Part shown: in pieces, positions 23,331-34,693 of the stretch
Layout of the letters: each line of letters opens with the position of its first letter
How positions within the stretch are numbered: the first letter of the stretch is position 1
DNA from: Lunularia cruciata
Taxonomy: Eukaryota > Streptophyta > Marchantiopsida > Lunulariales > Lunulariaceae
Length of the DNA: 64,000 nt
Direction of reading: 5' to 3'
Assembly (NCBI GenBank): GCA_948567375.1
Contig: OX419762.1
Location: 33,620,608-33,684,607 of the forward strand
Translations under genes and position numbers: made by a program
The notes under the pieces: model-generated
Database searches by the model: none
What the model saw: the letters and a program-made list of their open reading frames with translations, nothing else
What the model was told of the DNA's origin: nothing

Positions 23331-24000
23331 TCTACATGTTGTTGCAATGCTTCCTTTGAAGACCAAAATGGAACATCTAAGGTAGATGGAACAATCCCAC
23401 TCATACTCCAAATCCAAGTGATCTCTTTTGGTATTGGAGTATCTTCTGCATGGTTGTTCCCTTCCAATAAATCACCAAGCCAAGTAAAAAAACCACTAAA
23501 AGCTAAAATTGATGTTGCCATGGTCCCAAACTATAGTGAGCCAAGACTACCACTACTAAAGCATATTGGTAGGCAACATACCCATCCCTTACCTGATTGC
23601 CAACTTGGTCTATAAGAGGTTGTGTCCTCCCAATAGCCAATACTAAAACCGATGGGGGTGCAACACTACTCCCCCAACTAAGACATCATATGACTCAACT
23701 ATGGTCGCAATAGCTTGAGCTCTCACCACAAAGCTATCAATTGGAATGATCGGGCCAAATCTAAACAACAAGCTTTCCACATGTGATGTACTATGTAGAA
23801 CCATCACCTAGAGATGTCTAGATTTGAAACAGACACCTCTCCACATTGGTCTTCCATAACTCCAGACCAACAATTGTAGCCTTCTCCAAACATAAAGAGC
23901 TATGCACCAGAGTCTAGTAAGACCCTTTGTGGTGTATAGACTTTCCATGAAGGTCCCACTAAATGAAAAATCCCCCTCTAGATATCCAATAGGACAACTT
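23331..24000 (-). pseudogene. Ret-A copy 1 retropepsin-like protease and spacer
   Basis: 'RVLLDSGA' at about 23,905-23,930 is the aspartic protease active site (D-S-G). The spacer between protease and methyltransferase includes the frame 23315-23521 ('ILAFSGFFTWLGDLLEGNNH'). At the same place copy 3 has DCG, so copy 1 retains the better active site. Stops flank it on both sides. Confidence 0.65.
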
Positions 24001-26064
24001 CAGGTGTAAACCATACTTGCACAAAGGCCGGTCTAGCTGGTAACTCCTCCAATCTAGTTGTTGTTGCCTGCCATAAACCACTTGTCATTGAGTGGATCCC
24101 ATGCTCCTCAACCAAGTCCACTCCACTATCAACTACCTTTGCTCTAATAGTAGGAGACACATCATCCCTATTGTCACAAAGCATGGCAACAAACCAAAAC
24201 ATTGGTGTTGGGTCAACTTCCAAGGTAAACATGTCACTGGCTGAGAATAATGGAAAGCGCATAATCATGCTAGACTTAGTTTGTGTAGTAGTAGGTGGTT
24301 GACTTGTAGATAGTCCATCATGCACCCCATCACCACCTACCACACTTGCACTAGGATATCTAAGAGCCATGGATGTTATCTATAGTGCCTTTGAGAGTGT
24401 AAAAGATTGGGGAAGTCTGATCTATCTACTAGCCTCTCCTCTCTATGTATCCAACTCCATTGATGCTCCTCTAGGTTCTTGAGCACGCATTGCACTCCTA
24501 GTCACTACAACAGATGCATCCACTCATATTGCTCTGCATATGAAGTCTAAGACATCTTTATCACCCACATTTGAGGTGGAAGCCTTAGCACCCAAATCTG
24601 ATCTCCTCTTAGCTATGGCCATGCTAGCCAATCTCTACTCTAACTGCTCAATCCGAGCAGCCATGGCTATATCAAAAGTAAGGGCAGGTACTACATCCCT
24701 ACTAGGTGTAGATCCTCTACCACCACCTCTACTACCTTGTCCTCCATGATCTTGAGCTCCTCTACCACCTACCATAGTAGCTCTACCACTCCATAACTCC
24801 GGGTGTAGGTCAAAGCATTGATCATTGGTGTGACCAAATCTGTATCAATGTTCACTCTATCTCTATGTTGGCTATGATGCACCAAAGGTATCAAGTCCAC
24901 TACCCTAAGTGCACTCTCTCTTGTGGTGAGGTCTACCACAAGTCCAACAAGCAAAACCACCACTCACTGGTTGCTATTGACCCAAAAATGAAGGTAAGGG
25001 TCTAGTTATACTAGGCCCACCACTTGCTCCATAGGATCTGGGCTATCCACCTTGTCCTCAAAAACCAACATGGAGTGGTGCACTCTACTACACTCTAGAA
25101 GAAGTAATAACTGTGGATGAGGTCTCCTTACCAAATCTAGATGTCACAACTCTCTCCTCCACCCTGTTGAGCTCAATACGCTCAACCAAACCAAAGACCA
25201 CTACCAAAGTATGTGAAGTAGCTTGTAACAACATAGCATCACGGACTTTACATTGCAACTCCCGTTCCAATATCCCATACCAAAATTGGACTGCTTGGAC
25301 CTCCCTAACTCCTTGAGTAAAACTGATCAGCCGTCTCATGCAAGTATATGCCTTGTATAGGCTCTCTCTAGCCTTCCATGGGAACTCCTGGAAGCTCCTC
25401 AACTTCTCAATCTACACTCCCTAGTAGTTTTGCCTCAAACATTGGAAGAACTTCACCATGGGGTTAAACCCTAGTACTACACCACCTCCTATAGTAGTAC
25501 CTCCACTCATAGTAGCACCATCTTTGAGAGATCTACCAATGCTACTAGAGCTAGAACTCATGGGTATTGTCAATCTACTCCTAGAAATTGAGCTTGGAGT
25601 GATGGAGATATAGTTATGAGACCAAGATTTTCTCCATAGCTCAATCTCCTCTAAGTGAGCTCTCTTGAACTCATGTTAGTTGTTCATTGGTGGACCCTCC
25701 AACTGCTAAAATAACCCCTTGCATGCCATGAAGGGTGTGAACAAAGATGAGTTCCGCATTTGCTGTAGATCACACCAACTATCAAACTCCTAAATGAAGT
25801 CATCCAACTCAATTGTACCCACCATACCAAAGTAACACTTGGGACCTTTGAAGGCCCTATAAATCTCATCCATGTCCCACAATAATGGTTCAGAACCACC
25901 AAGTGCACTCTCAATTGAATCAACTCTTATGCCAAACTCCAAATTAGAGTCAATCTCCTCTTTCATTGGGACCTGAGTTACATACTGATACTGAGTGCCA
26001 CTCTGAGTAACCCATTGTGTACATCAATGTTATCTCCTCTGGAATCCCCAAAGAACTTTGTCAT
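24001..26064 (-). pseudogene. Ret-A copy 1 Gag with zinc knuckle
   Basis: Start chosen at 26064 ('MTKFFGDSRG'), matching 'MTEFIGDSRG' in copy 3. 'IELDDFI' and 'EFDSWCDLQQMRN' mark the start of the Gag core. 25088-25402 gives the best stretch ('LRSFQEFPWKARESLYKAY', 'AVQFWYGILERELQCKVRD'). A zinc knuckle, 'CWTCGRPHHKREC', lies near 24,930. A second knuckle ('FGHTNDQCFD') has lost its first cysteines. 23978-24370 is a C-terminal spacer leading to the protease ('PLFSASDMFTLEVDPTPMF'). Broken by several stops. Confidence 0.7.
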
Positions 26065-27297
26065 GATAAAGTAACCAAGAATTGCAACCCGCAATTGGAA
26101 CCACCACAAGCACCCCACCAAAAATCACCACCAAGGGCCAACACCACCAATTGAACATCACCGACTAATGTAGCTCTAACTATGACAACTACACTAGGAG
26201 AAAGGGAAGCATGTAACTTGCCATCACAACACACACTCTCATGGTCTATAGGTCATCACTTCTTGCCTCACCAGAGCAAAACATAGATGGTTTGATTGAT
26301 TATCACTCTAGCCTCACTATTGAGAGCACACTAGAGCACCAATGTTCTAAAGTCAAGGCAACTCTCACAAATATGGTGCACAAATAGGAAGCAAAGAATA
26401 GAGGAGATTCATTCACAAAAATCTAAACAAAAACCCTCCATCTCATAAATCAACACTAGATTGACTCTATTGCCAGTTGGCATTTGATATAATATGAGTT
26501 CTCTACTTCCTTAGCTCCCAAGATCACCAAGAATGGGATCAAATTGTCTCTCCTAGCCAAAGTTACAGGTGTATAGATAATAATGTAACAGTCACTAGGA
26601 GAGCAAGTGAGCAGGGACCAGTTTGCTAGGGCACCAATTTAGGAACCAAATATCTAGGGGTCAAACCCTATTGTGCACAATCTAATAAGGTGTGCAGATT
26701 TTGCCAAAAAATGACCAAAATGTACTCAAAACTAACTAGCCTCATGCTAGCAAGCTAGCCCTTCTAGACTTTAGTAACCTCTCATAGCCCACAACCCTGT
26801 GCCTTGAAGTTTCTAACGGTTAACATTTAGCCAAATGAGACCTTCTTCTTGCCAAACTCCTCCAACTCAAGCAAAAAATTTGACATAAAATTTGACATAA
26901 ATCCCTAAAGTTGGCTGACCACCAAATCCTTTGCTAACTTGTCACTTGAGCCAAATTGGAATGACAAGGTTCTCCAAAATCACAAATTCAAGGAGATGGG
27001 TTCCCAACTCCACCTTCAATTTCACTTTTTGAGCTCAATTTGCAAAAAATTGGTCTTACTTTTACCTCTTAAGCTCAAAATGTCAAGCACCACTTGAAAA
27101 TTGCTTCTCTTTGCTTGAAATTTGGCTAGCAATTCCACACACCGTCTACCTCAATGCCAAATCTACATCAATCAAATAAGCTTTTGTACACTAGGGAAAA
27201 TAAAATTTCCAATCAAGTTACCAACGATCAACAAGTCTTGGAAATACCACCCAACACTCTCAGTTCTTGCACCCGACTTCCCCTTGACCTCACTTCC
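26065..27297 (-). other. Ret-A copy 1 leader / untranslated region
   Basis: 1.2 kb without a coding frame between the gag start and the LTR remnant. No clear primer-binding site directly abuts the LTR remnant. A weak candidate is at about 26,324-26,334 (plus-strand TAGAGCACCAA, i.e. TTGGTGCTCTA), but it is a kilobase away. Confidence 0.4.
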
Positions 27298-27760
27298 TTG
27301 ATGTAATCAGTTTGTTTTCACAACTCAAATCACACTCAATTAGATCAATACTTGATCTATAACTCCATAATCTACTAACAATGGGCACTAATTACAATCA
27401 CGTCACATCCACTCTAACTAAGAGAATCTAGGTGATGCTTTTTGGCCTCTCTCCACCATAGCCAAAAACTCAAAGGCTCAATATCAAAGAAGTGAGCTCT
27501 TTGGAATTGCACTTTGAAAGTATACCCATGGACTCAAGCTAGGTCTCAAAACCTAACAATCCCATTGATGGCACACCCAATGGTGCAAACAGTGCTAAGT
27601 GATGGTGGGCCTCACCACAAGTTAGTACCCCAAACATGAAATTTGACTGTCAACAAGTAGTCTATGAGTAACTACCAAAATACTCCTAACTACCAACACT
27701 ACTACTCTAGAGTCCAAGCAATCTAGGTGTGATGCTACAAATAGCATGACAAAGTCTAGT
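27298..27760 (-). repeat. Ret-A copy 1 5' LTR remnant lacking both terminal repeats
   Basis: It matches the middle of the 3' LTR (8657-9121) closely, including variants unique to copy 1 ('TACTCCTAACTACCAACACTA'-like, against different text in copies 2 and 3). It lacks the roughly 100-bp repeats that flank the middle in all three 3' LTRs. Either both ends were lost, or the LTR structure is not what the 3' copies suggest. Confidence 0.6.
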
Positions 27761-27948
27761 TACGATCATATGTGCAAGAGCTAGCATTTGCTATGGAGAG
27801 GTTGGAGCATGCATATGTTCATCAAGTAGAGGAAAGTGAGGGTTTTTTAGCTGAAAAGAGAGATCATATGGCTCATTTTAGACTAAGACTCCATGTGATA
27901 GCTTGCCAATCCCACATTCTAGTGACTCAAGAGACCTAGATTGATGGT
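27761..27948 (+). other. Short coding-like fragment, coiled-coil character
   Basis: One frame without stops for about 55 codons reads 'VQELAFAMERLEHAYVHQVE' and 'AHFRLRLHVIACQSH', helical and charged. It lies between Ret-A copy 1 and gLTR-3 and probably continues at 32288 once gLTR-3 is ignored (target duplication ATGGT/ATGGC). No family recognised. Confidence 0.4.
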
Positions 27949-28724
27949 TGTGATAACCCGGCAAGTATCACTTTTGCGGCAATCAGTAAGTAAAGTTTGT
28001 TCCCATAGAGATGAGTCAAAAATTGTCAAATACAAAGTAAATAGTAACAAACAGTTCCTCTTGGTTGCATCTTTAATCTCTTAGGTAGAAATCACACTAG
28101 GAGAGAGTAACAAGCATTGATCATAGTCTTGTCACAAATTACACATTCATAATCACAATACTTCTAATTCTTTCCAAACAAACTTTGATTGTGATGATTC
28201 AGATTTTCCCAAAGAATGCTACCACAAAACAAATTCACCTCAAAATTGTGTTGCACCCCTCCCTTGAAGGCACAAATTCCTTGAAATCAAAATTACTTTG
28301 CATCAACCTTGTATTGTTCTCACCAATGCAAAATGCTACCAACACCACAGTTCACATAGATCCGTCAAGGCATTGCTTTGATTGCTATCCACTCAAGATC
28401 AAACACACAAAATGAAATTAGAGTTGTGGAATCCAACATCTAACAATCTAACTAACTTGCACTTCAAAATTCTCCAAACACTAACAAACATACACATGAT
28501 TGATACTAAGAATTAAGCTGAAATGAGGAGCATTGAGTTATAGCACTTTGCTTCACTCAACTTCAAAAATATAAATATTGAACAACATAACACTGCAAAT
28601 GTTTCTTTTAATAGGCAGAGCACTTTGATAGTTATCTAACAAAAATACCATTCTACAACAACTTTACCAACCTATAGATCCAAAATGAAAAAACACTTCA
28701 TATCTGCCATGTCAAATCTCAAAT

Positions 28725-31700
28725 CTATTTCCAATCCAATCTAATGTCAACTTCAATTTTAGCTTCCAAACCTGAGGCTACTACAATCACCTCTCCATCT
28801 TTGGGTCTCTCTAATACTACTCCTATATCATATATTTCTACTATTACTTCACTCTGAACTACAATTGTAGACATGGGTAACCTATCTACTTCTTTATCTT
28901 TGAACCCACTCTTCTCTAATATCCCAAGCAACTCACTTGAAGACACCCGCACTCCTACTTCCATGACTTCAGACTTTTATTCATCTTCATCTCACTACAA
29001 AGTCTATCTAAATTTGATCTAACAAAATCTAATCTAAGACATGCATTGTCTCCTACCTCTAACATCTTCTTATCTACTCTATCACTTAGGCAAATTAGAA
29101 GATTGTTCAATTCTACATCCTTTGCTCTCCTCTTTTGAGTTTCCTGCACAAGCAACTTCAATTTGTGTAGCCTCACCTCTTCTAACTTACCCTTGGCTTC
29201 AATACTTAGCATCACTTTCAACTCCTTCATGACTGCTTCTATTGCATCCAACTCCACACTTGGAACTACCTTCTCCTTACTTCTCTCCACTTCCAACTTG
29301 TTTTGATACATAGTCAACTTGTCCTTTAATTCAGCCTTCAGTGCCTCCTTCTCTTGCACATATTGGACTAATTTATCTTTAACTCCTTAGAGCAATCTCT
29401 GCAATCCTTCTTCCTCCTGATTACATTTTGTCAATTCTTGTTGCCAGGCTTGGTCCTTCTATACTGCACTCTTCTTCAAACTCTCCAGCTTTTGTTCCAT
29501 TATTGCTGCAATCACCTTTGAGTGTATGACTTATACTCATACATCAACAACTTCATGTTTCATTTTCTCAACTAACACCTTCTGCTCCTTTAGTTCTTTA
29601 TTGCACTTCACAAAGTTCTCCTGCAAGGCCTCCAAGCTTTTCCTCCAAAGAATTGCTTCAGCCCAAAGTTCTTTGGCTTCCTTCTCTCCTTGGGTTAGCT
29701 TACCCTCAACTTCAAGGTCTCCTTACTCCATTTCATTACTACATCCAACTCATCCTTCACTTTCAAATGATGGCTCTTCAACTTTGCTTTCTTTTGCTAC
29801 AAAAGCACCAACAAAGGACAAATAATCTTTGATAAATACTCAACTCTACCATATCTTCCTTCATCATCTTTGATGTCTTTATCTTTGGTTGGTGCCTTAA
29901 TGTAATACAAGCAGCTAGACATATTTTCTAGAGGTGAAAATTAGCTTGGTAACATCTAGAAGGATGTTATGTATAATAAGCTAGGCAGATCAGACAGAGG
30001 TGTCACCAAAAGAGTACTTCTATTAAAAGGGCCAAAGCCAAAAAAATTTAGAGCCAATTTTGGAGGCCTAAACAGATGAATTAGGCCTCAAAAATGGAAA
30101 GATTCCTTACTCTTAGGAGGAAAAGGATTGCCTTCTCCCCCTATGATTTGTCATGTTGAAAGCTTTCCAACAATACCTCACCCATGTGATTTTGAGCTCC
30201 CTACAAGAAGATTCTCTAAATATTCCCTTTGGTTAAACCCCTTTGACCAACTAGAGAGGACAAGGACTAACATGTCACCCATCCAAACAACTAATCCAAG
30301 GATGGAGCTCGTTTATAGGTCACCAATCCATGTAGCTGATCCTTTAAGTGGATCCTGTTTGCTATATAATAAAGAGAAGGTGTTCCTTTGGGGCATCAGA
30401 GGATTGAGTGTGAAATCTATGTTTTGTCTCTTGTATCTCTCTTGGAGAGTTCTCTTGTCCTTGGAGTATTACACTTACCCCAAAGACATGATCTTCTTAT
30501 CTTCAATGTCTTGCCTTTCAAGCTCTCTTCTTCATCTTCAGCTTTGCTCACTCTGGTGACAACCATTTGAGTGCTTCTCTTTGGTCTTGCTGCCCTTGGA
30601 AATACCAAGGCACCCTCTCCTACTCATTCATCTTCTAGCTTGTCTACTTGCAACTCCAAACACAGCTTGTCCTGACAACTCTAGATCACCTCATGGAACT
30701 CATGCTCTTCTTCTCCAACAATCCCTTCTCTTGATTGCTGAAGTTTAGCCTCTCCTTCATTGCCACTACTAACTCTTTGCTATATAGTGTAAATTCCTCT
30801 TTTGCTCCCAAGGCTTCTCCCTTTGACTCTATTTCTCCTTCTAATTCTTCCTCCAAAGTGGATCCCTTCACTTCTACCGGTGTGGGCTTCAGATTTAATC
30901 TTTGTATCTTCTGGGGCTGCATTGGCATAATTTGTCCTTTGGGTCTACTTTTCTTTCTTGGCATGGGGATGTCCACTCCCACTATCTTTTGCTTTCCACT
31001 CTTTAGGTAGTAATCATCACCTTCATGAACCTGCTCAATATAATATTGTTCATCCTCATTTGCTTCTTTTCATAAATTGGGGTGAAAATATGACACAATT
31101 GGTTCTTTCTCCTTTGGCTCAGTAGGTTTAGCCCAAAATAGAAGTGGGCTGCAAAGGGTACAAAGTAGTTGGTTTGCATATCCATTCTCCAACTAGTGAT
31201 CATTTTCCCAACCTGTTGATGCAAACACCTTGCCCAATCCACCAATCTACCAATCCACCAAATTGCCTTTCCTGCAAACATCTGGTGGAAGAAGACTGCA
31301 TGCCGCATCATTACATAGGTGGTTTGCTTTGGCTTGAATATAGCCATCATTGTGCTCATGATCCCTCTAGATCCTTGTAGCTATCCACCTTGTACCCATT
31401 CTTGGTGTAAGGTCTACTGAAAGAATTCCTCACCTCAGCAGTTTCTTCCAAAGCATCACACTTCCAAAAGAAGGTGATACCTCCTACCTCTCTTGCTTCT
31501 CTTCCTAGGAATGATCTCCAATCTAACTCAGTCCATCAAGCTAGATTTCCTCTCTTCTCTTCATGCTTGGGCTGTCCTTGCAATTTTTGGTAGCGATTTC
31601 AAACCATGAATCCTAGAAAGCTCAAATTCCAATTATAGGCCAAATGTGATGCAAAGTCTAGGCAAGACTCTGATCCTTACCACTATATCTAATCAACAAA

Positions 31701-31873
31701 TTGTAGGACTCCTCACTGCACTCTACTTATTTCTGTTTGGGGCTATCATGTGCTTCCTCACTCTCTGCTTATGAAAGATCAAACTCTAGACTCTAACCCA
31801 CTCCTCTTGTGTACTCATAGTTTGCATTCCTTTAGGTTGACTCTAAATAGGAACATGATACCGTCTAGACATT
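28725..31873 (-). pseudogene. gLTR gene in gLTR-3
   Basis: A start near 31,873 ('MSRRY') corresponds to 'MSSNF' in gLTR-6 and gLTR-7. 31003-31359 holds the conserved domain ('MMRHAVFFHQMFAGKAIWW', 'VDWARCLHQQ', 'FAAHFYFGLNLL'). 30686-30982 is a charged middle region. 28955-29359 is coiled coil ('LKAELKDKLTMYQNKLEVER') leading to 'RLHKLKLLVQETQKRRAKD'. 28725-28964 is the tail ('SGLEAKIEVDIR'). It is the most diverged of the copies, yet keeps the same domain order. A family C solo LTR interrupts the middle. Confidence 0.6.
29901..30473 (+). mobile_element. Solo LTR, family C, copy 2 (nested in gLTR-3)
   Basis: 573 bp, TGTAATACAAGC to GAGTATTACA, flanked by CTTAA (29896-29900) and CTTAC (30474-30478), four of five matching. 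A TATATAATAAAG box at about 30,364-30,375 sets the orientation. The 143-codon frame 30128-30559 overlaps it and is not a gene. Confidence 0.8.
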
Positions 31874-32287
31874 GTAATGCTTCCCCGTCAAAATCTCAAT
31901 TTTATATCCTTTGCTGATCAGTCATTCTTCAATTGCTTCTCCATTTACCTACCAATTTTGCAGGTTGGTTTTGTGTCACTTTCAAGATCATCTTGGTCCC
32001 AAGGTAGTTACTTTCTTCCCACGTACTTTCTTGATTGGTTGAACCCAAGGAAAAGTTGTTATAGGTTCTTTGGATCAGGTTGCACATCTTGATGTGAAGT
32101 CCTTTATCTTCATCTTCATACTTCTATCTGTCTGATCCAAGTCCTTCTGACTTTGACTCAAGGTTGACTTTGGGTTTGTGCTAAAACACAAATCTTTGTG
32201 TTTCTTCCCTGTTTAGCCCTCCTTCAGCTTTACCAACGCACTTCTTCCTTAAAACTTATAAAAAAGCAAAAAATTGTGGGTATCACA

Positions 32288-33434
32288 ATGGCACCCATGC
32301 CTTACCCGTAGTGTTGTGATTGAGGATACTCATACTCCAGAGATGGAGCATGTGGCAATAATCCAAGCTTCCTAAGGGGGTTCATATTGGCTATTTTTCT
32401 ATTGTTGATGTCCAAAGAGATGAGTTCAAAGGACTTAGAGCTAGATCATTTAAGCATCTCACTTCATTAATTTTACCTCTATGATATTTTTGATCCTAGA
32501 TAGTTATGCACTCTCATATTGTAGGAACCATCCACATGATGCGATGCATCTTCTCTACTTTTGTCCTTATAGGGCAGAGAAATCATCATACACTTGGTCA
32601 TTTGGCCCATTGATGATAGCTTTGGATAGATTTATCCATGGTGATTGCCCTACTATTAATTAGGTCATGGAGAAGTGGACTATAGGTCAATTGAGTTCTT
32701 ATAGTAGCAATCTATATGACTTTCTAGTTGCCTTAATCAGCGCCCAACCCTTGGATGAGAGAGAGTGGACTCTATGATGGTCATTCAATTCATTTAGGAT
32801 TCCACACAATGTATACTAATGATGGCTTGAGGATGCAACCGCATGCCAACTTCATGTTGTAGCCTCCACAACTCTAACTTCAAGTGGTATCTTTTTTAGC
32901 TCCAACTTCAACTCCAATTACACATAGTGACTAGCTCTCCACATGTATATACATTTGTTCCATGATACCATACCATATGTGCATATGAATGATTCTATAT
33001 GTATATACTTTTTCCCCTTACTTCACTCTCACACTTAATACTCATGTGATTGTGAATCTTATGCTCATGTGTAAACTCTTGCATACTAACCAAGAAGTAA
33101 AGCTCCAAGTGCTACCAAGCACTATCAAGCACCAACAACTATCAATGCAATGCCTTGAAGTAAAGCTTTGAGCACCACCTAGTGCCTACTACAACCCTTG
33201 AGTTCCAATGCATGCCTTTATGGGGTTGGTTTGCAGCTATTGGGTGCCTTTGGTTGGCACTCGTGGGCAACTTATTGCCAATGAGCACCACTAGCCCTGC
33301 TCAAGCAGCTCCAAGCAGCACCTGACACTTTTAGGAGATGACACTTGGGAGTGATTTTGCCATCTCCAACACTTATAAACAATCAATAATCCATCAATAA
33401 AGTACATTACACTATTACACTATAGGGGACCAAG
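32288..33434 (+). pseudogene. Unrecognised decayed protein-coding DNA
   Basis: The open frame 32481-32663 reads 'SYCRNHPHDAMHLLYFCPYR', 'SSYTWSFGPLMIALDRF' and 'HGDCPTIN', then continues past a stop with 'MEKWTIGQLSSYSSNLYDFL' and 'QPLDEREWTL'. Upstream, another frame reads 'FSIVDVQRDEFKGLRARSF'. Composition and length of similarity between frames suggest a real protein broken by frameshifts. I do not recognise it. It probably joins 27761-27948 and perhaps 6.7-8.55 kb as one sequence later split by insertions. The last 500 bp are non-coding and AT-rich. Confidence 0.4.
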
Positions 33435-34014
33435 TGTAATATTCTAAGGACATGAGAACCCCTAAGAGAAACACAAGAGAGAAAATACAAAGCTTCAACA
33501 CCCATTACTGCGATGCCCCAAAGGAGCACCTTGTCTTTATTATATAGCAAAGAGGATCTCCTCAAAGGAAGCTCTATTCTTGGATGAGATACATGGATTG
33601 GTGACATATCAGCAAGCTTCACCCTTAGATAAGTTGCATGGATGGGTGACATGTAGGTCCTTGTCCTATCTGGTTGGTCAAACAAGTTTGATTGGAAGGA
33701 ATCTTCTTGTAGGAAGCTTATAATTGCATGGGTGAGGTTCCATTGGAAAGCTCTTGAGGAGACAAATAGTGGGAGAAAAAGGCAAGCCTTTTATCTTGGA
33801 AGGGGAGGGGAATTGTCTTATTTTTGAGGCCTAATTCATCCATTCAAATTGGCTCTTAAGCTTTTAGGGTGTTTTTGGCTCCTACCGAATTAGTGAAAGT
33901 ACACTTTTGGTGACACCTCTATTTGATCTACATAGTCCATCATATATAACATCCTTCTAGATATTACTTAGCCATTTTCCACCTTTAGATAATATATCTA
34001 GCTACTAGTATTAC
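33435..34014 (-). mobile_element. Solo LTR, family C, copy 3
   Basis: 580 bp, TGTAATATTC to AGTATTACA, similar along its whole length to copies 1 and 2. No clear 5-bp duplication (CCAAG on the left, CTATA on the right). It lies 25 bp left of the chromovirus LTR. Confidence 0.75.
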
Positions 34015-34039
34015 ACTATAATGCCAAGTGGTCTCTATT

Positions 34040-34464
34040 TGTAAAAGACCAAGACCGAGGAGAGAATAAAAGAATGGAAACTCACATTGGGACACTTGAA
34101 TGTGGGAAAACTCCGAATGCCTAGCATGAGCTTTGGCTTTGGTGTTTATTGGTGGCATACAAGGCCCTTGAGAAGCTTCTCAAGAAGCTTCCTCAAGCCG
34201 CTTTCTTAGAGTGCAAGCTAAGTTAACTAGGAAGCTTCTCAAGAAGCTTCCTTCTAGAAGTCGCCTACTTGGCATGCAAGCTAAGCTAGTTGGAAGCTTC
34301 TAGAAGCTTCCTTCTAGAAGTTACTTACTTGAGGTGCAAACTAAGCTAGCCAGGAAGCTTCCCAAGAAGCTTCCGAGATACTTCCAGAATATTCTAGGCT
34401 AATTTGTCTTATGTGCTACTTTGTAAGCCTGACTAACTTTATCGCTAAACTCCATATTGTTACA
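34040..34464 (-). repeat. Chromovirus 3' LTR
   Basis: 425 bp. In element sense it starts TGTAACAATATGG and ends CTTTTACA. The U3 part is dominated by four tandem units of about 61 bp rich in GAAGCTTC blocks (see the heat-shock-element entry). Confidence 0.85.
34172..34394. promoter_or_regulatory. Array of heat-shock elements in the chromovirus LTR
   Basis: Heat-shock factor binds alternating GAA/TTC triplets spaced by 2 bp. 34293-34310 is a perfect four-part element (GAAGCTTCTAGAAGCTTC), followed at 34312-34319 by TTCTAGAA. 34382-34394 is a perfect three-part element (TTCCAGAATATTC). Similar paired blocks with a 4-bp gap lie at 34172-34191, 34231-34250 (plus TTCTAGAA at 34252-34259) and 34354-34373. 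Blocks recur every 59-62 bp. Position in U3 suggests a heat-inducible promoter, as known for the Arabidopsis Copia element ONSEN; function here is inference. Confidence 0.75.
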
Positions 34465-34479
34465 TATTCCCCCACCGCT
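34465..34479 (-). promoter_or_regulatory. Chromovirus polypurine tract
   Basis: TATTCCCCCACCGCT on the plus strand reads AGCGGTGGGGGAATA in element sense, directly before the 3' LTR start TGTAACA. Confidence 0.7.
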
Positions 34480-34518
34480 AGTTGGTGACGTCCTCGTTGC
34501 TAGTGAAGCTTCAAATTC

Positions 34519-34693
34519 CTAGATGGCCGTTTGTGCATTCTGGAGGTGAGAAAGAGGTTCCCATGTGGCATCATGAAGGAGATACACTTTCCAAAGGACC
34601 TTGTACTCCGTATATTGGCAATGGCTTTGTTGAATATGGTGACGTGCAAGGATACGATCAACTTTGTACTCCTCATGATCATTGATAGGGACA
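34519..34693 (-). pseudogene. Chromodomain at integrase C-terminus
   Basis: 'HEEYKVDRILARH', 'TEYKVLWKVYLLHDATWEPL' and 'NAQTAI' match the chromodomain pattern (E-EYxVDxIL, YxVxWKGY, TWEP). The aromatic positions Y and W are present; the usual KGY reads KVY. In chromoviruses this domain directs integration to marked chromatin. It ends in-frame into the LTR region and is cut off from the integrase by gLTR-4. Confidence 0.85.

Larger units (their letters stand above)
8555..27760 (-). mobile_element. Ret-A copy 1: Ty3/gypsy element with DNA methyltransferase and PHD finger
   Basis: Read on the minus strand the order is: 5' LTR remnant (27298-27760), leader, gag (26064 down to about 24400), zinc knuckle, protease (DSG motif near 23,915), cytosine methyltransferase-like domain (about 23,250-22,260), RT (21,760-20,950), RNase H, integrase (20,150-19,681), then, after a nested 8.85-kb insertion, the integrase C-terminus and PHD region (10,824-9330), and the 3' LTR (8555-9206). 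The 3' LTR and the 27.3-kb LTR remnant share variants that the other copies lack, which supports one element. Many stops make it non-functional. Nested in it are the Tat-like element (10830-19680) and solo LTR C (9530-10251). Confidence 0.8.
27949..32287 (-). mobile_element. gLTR-3: giant solo LTR
   Basis: On the plus strand it starts TGTGATAACCCGG and ends TGTGGGTATCACA, flanked by ATGGT (27944-27948) and ATGGC (32288-32292), one mismatch. Removing the nested family C LTR (29901-30473 plus its duplication) leaves about 3.76 kb, the standard length. No second LTR or internal region is present, so it is a solo LTR left by recombination. The LTR gene runs on the minus strand. Confidence 0.82.

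Noticed and set aside
30128-30559. 143-codon open frame
   Set aside because: It lies almost wholly within a family C solo LTR; the two other copies do not keep the frame.
34172-34394. CRISPR-like regular spacing
   Set aside because: The 61-bp units are diverged tandem repeats with palindromic GAA/TTC blocks inside an LTR of a plant retrotransposon, with no cas genes.
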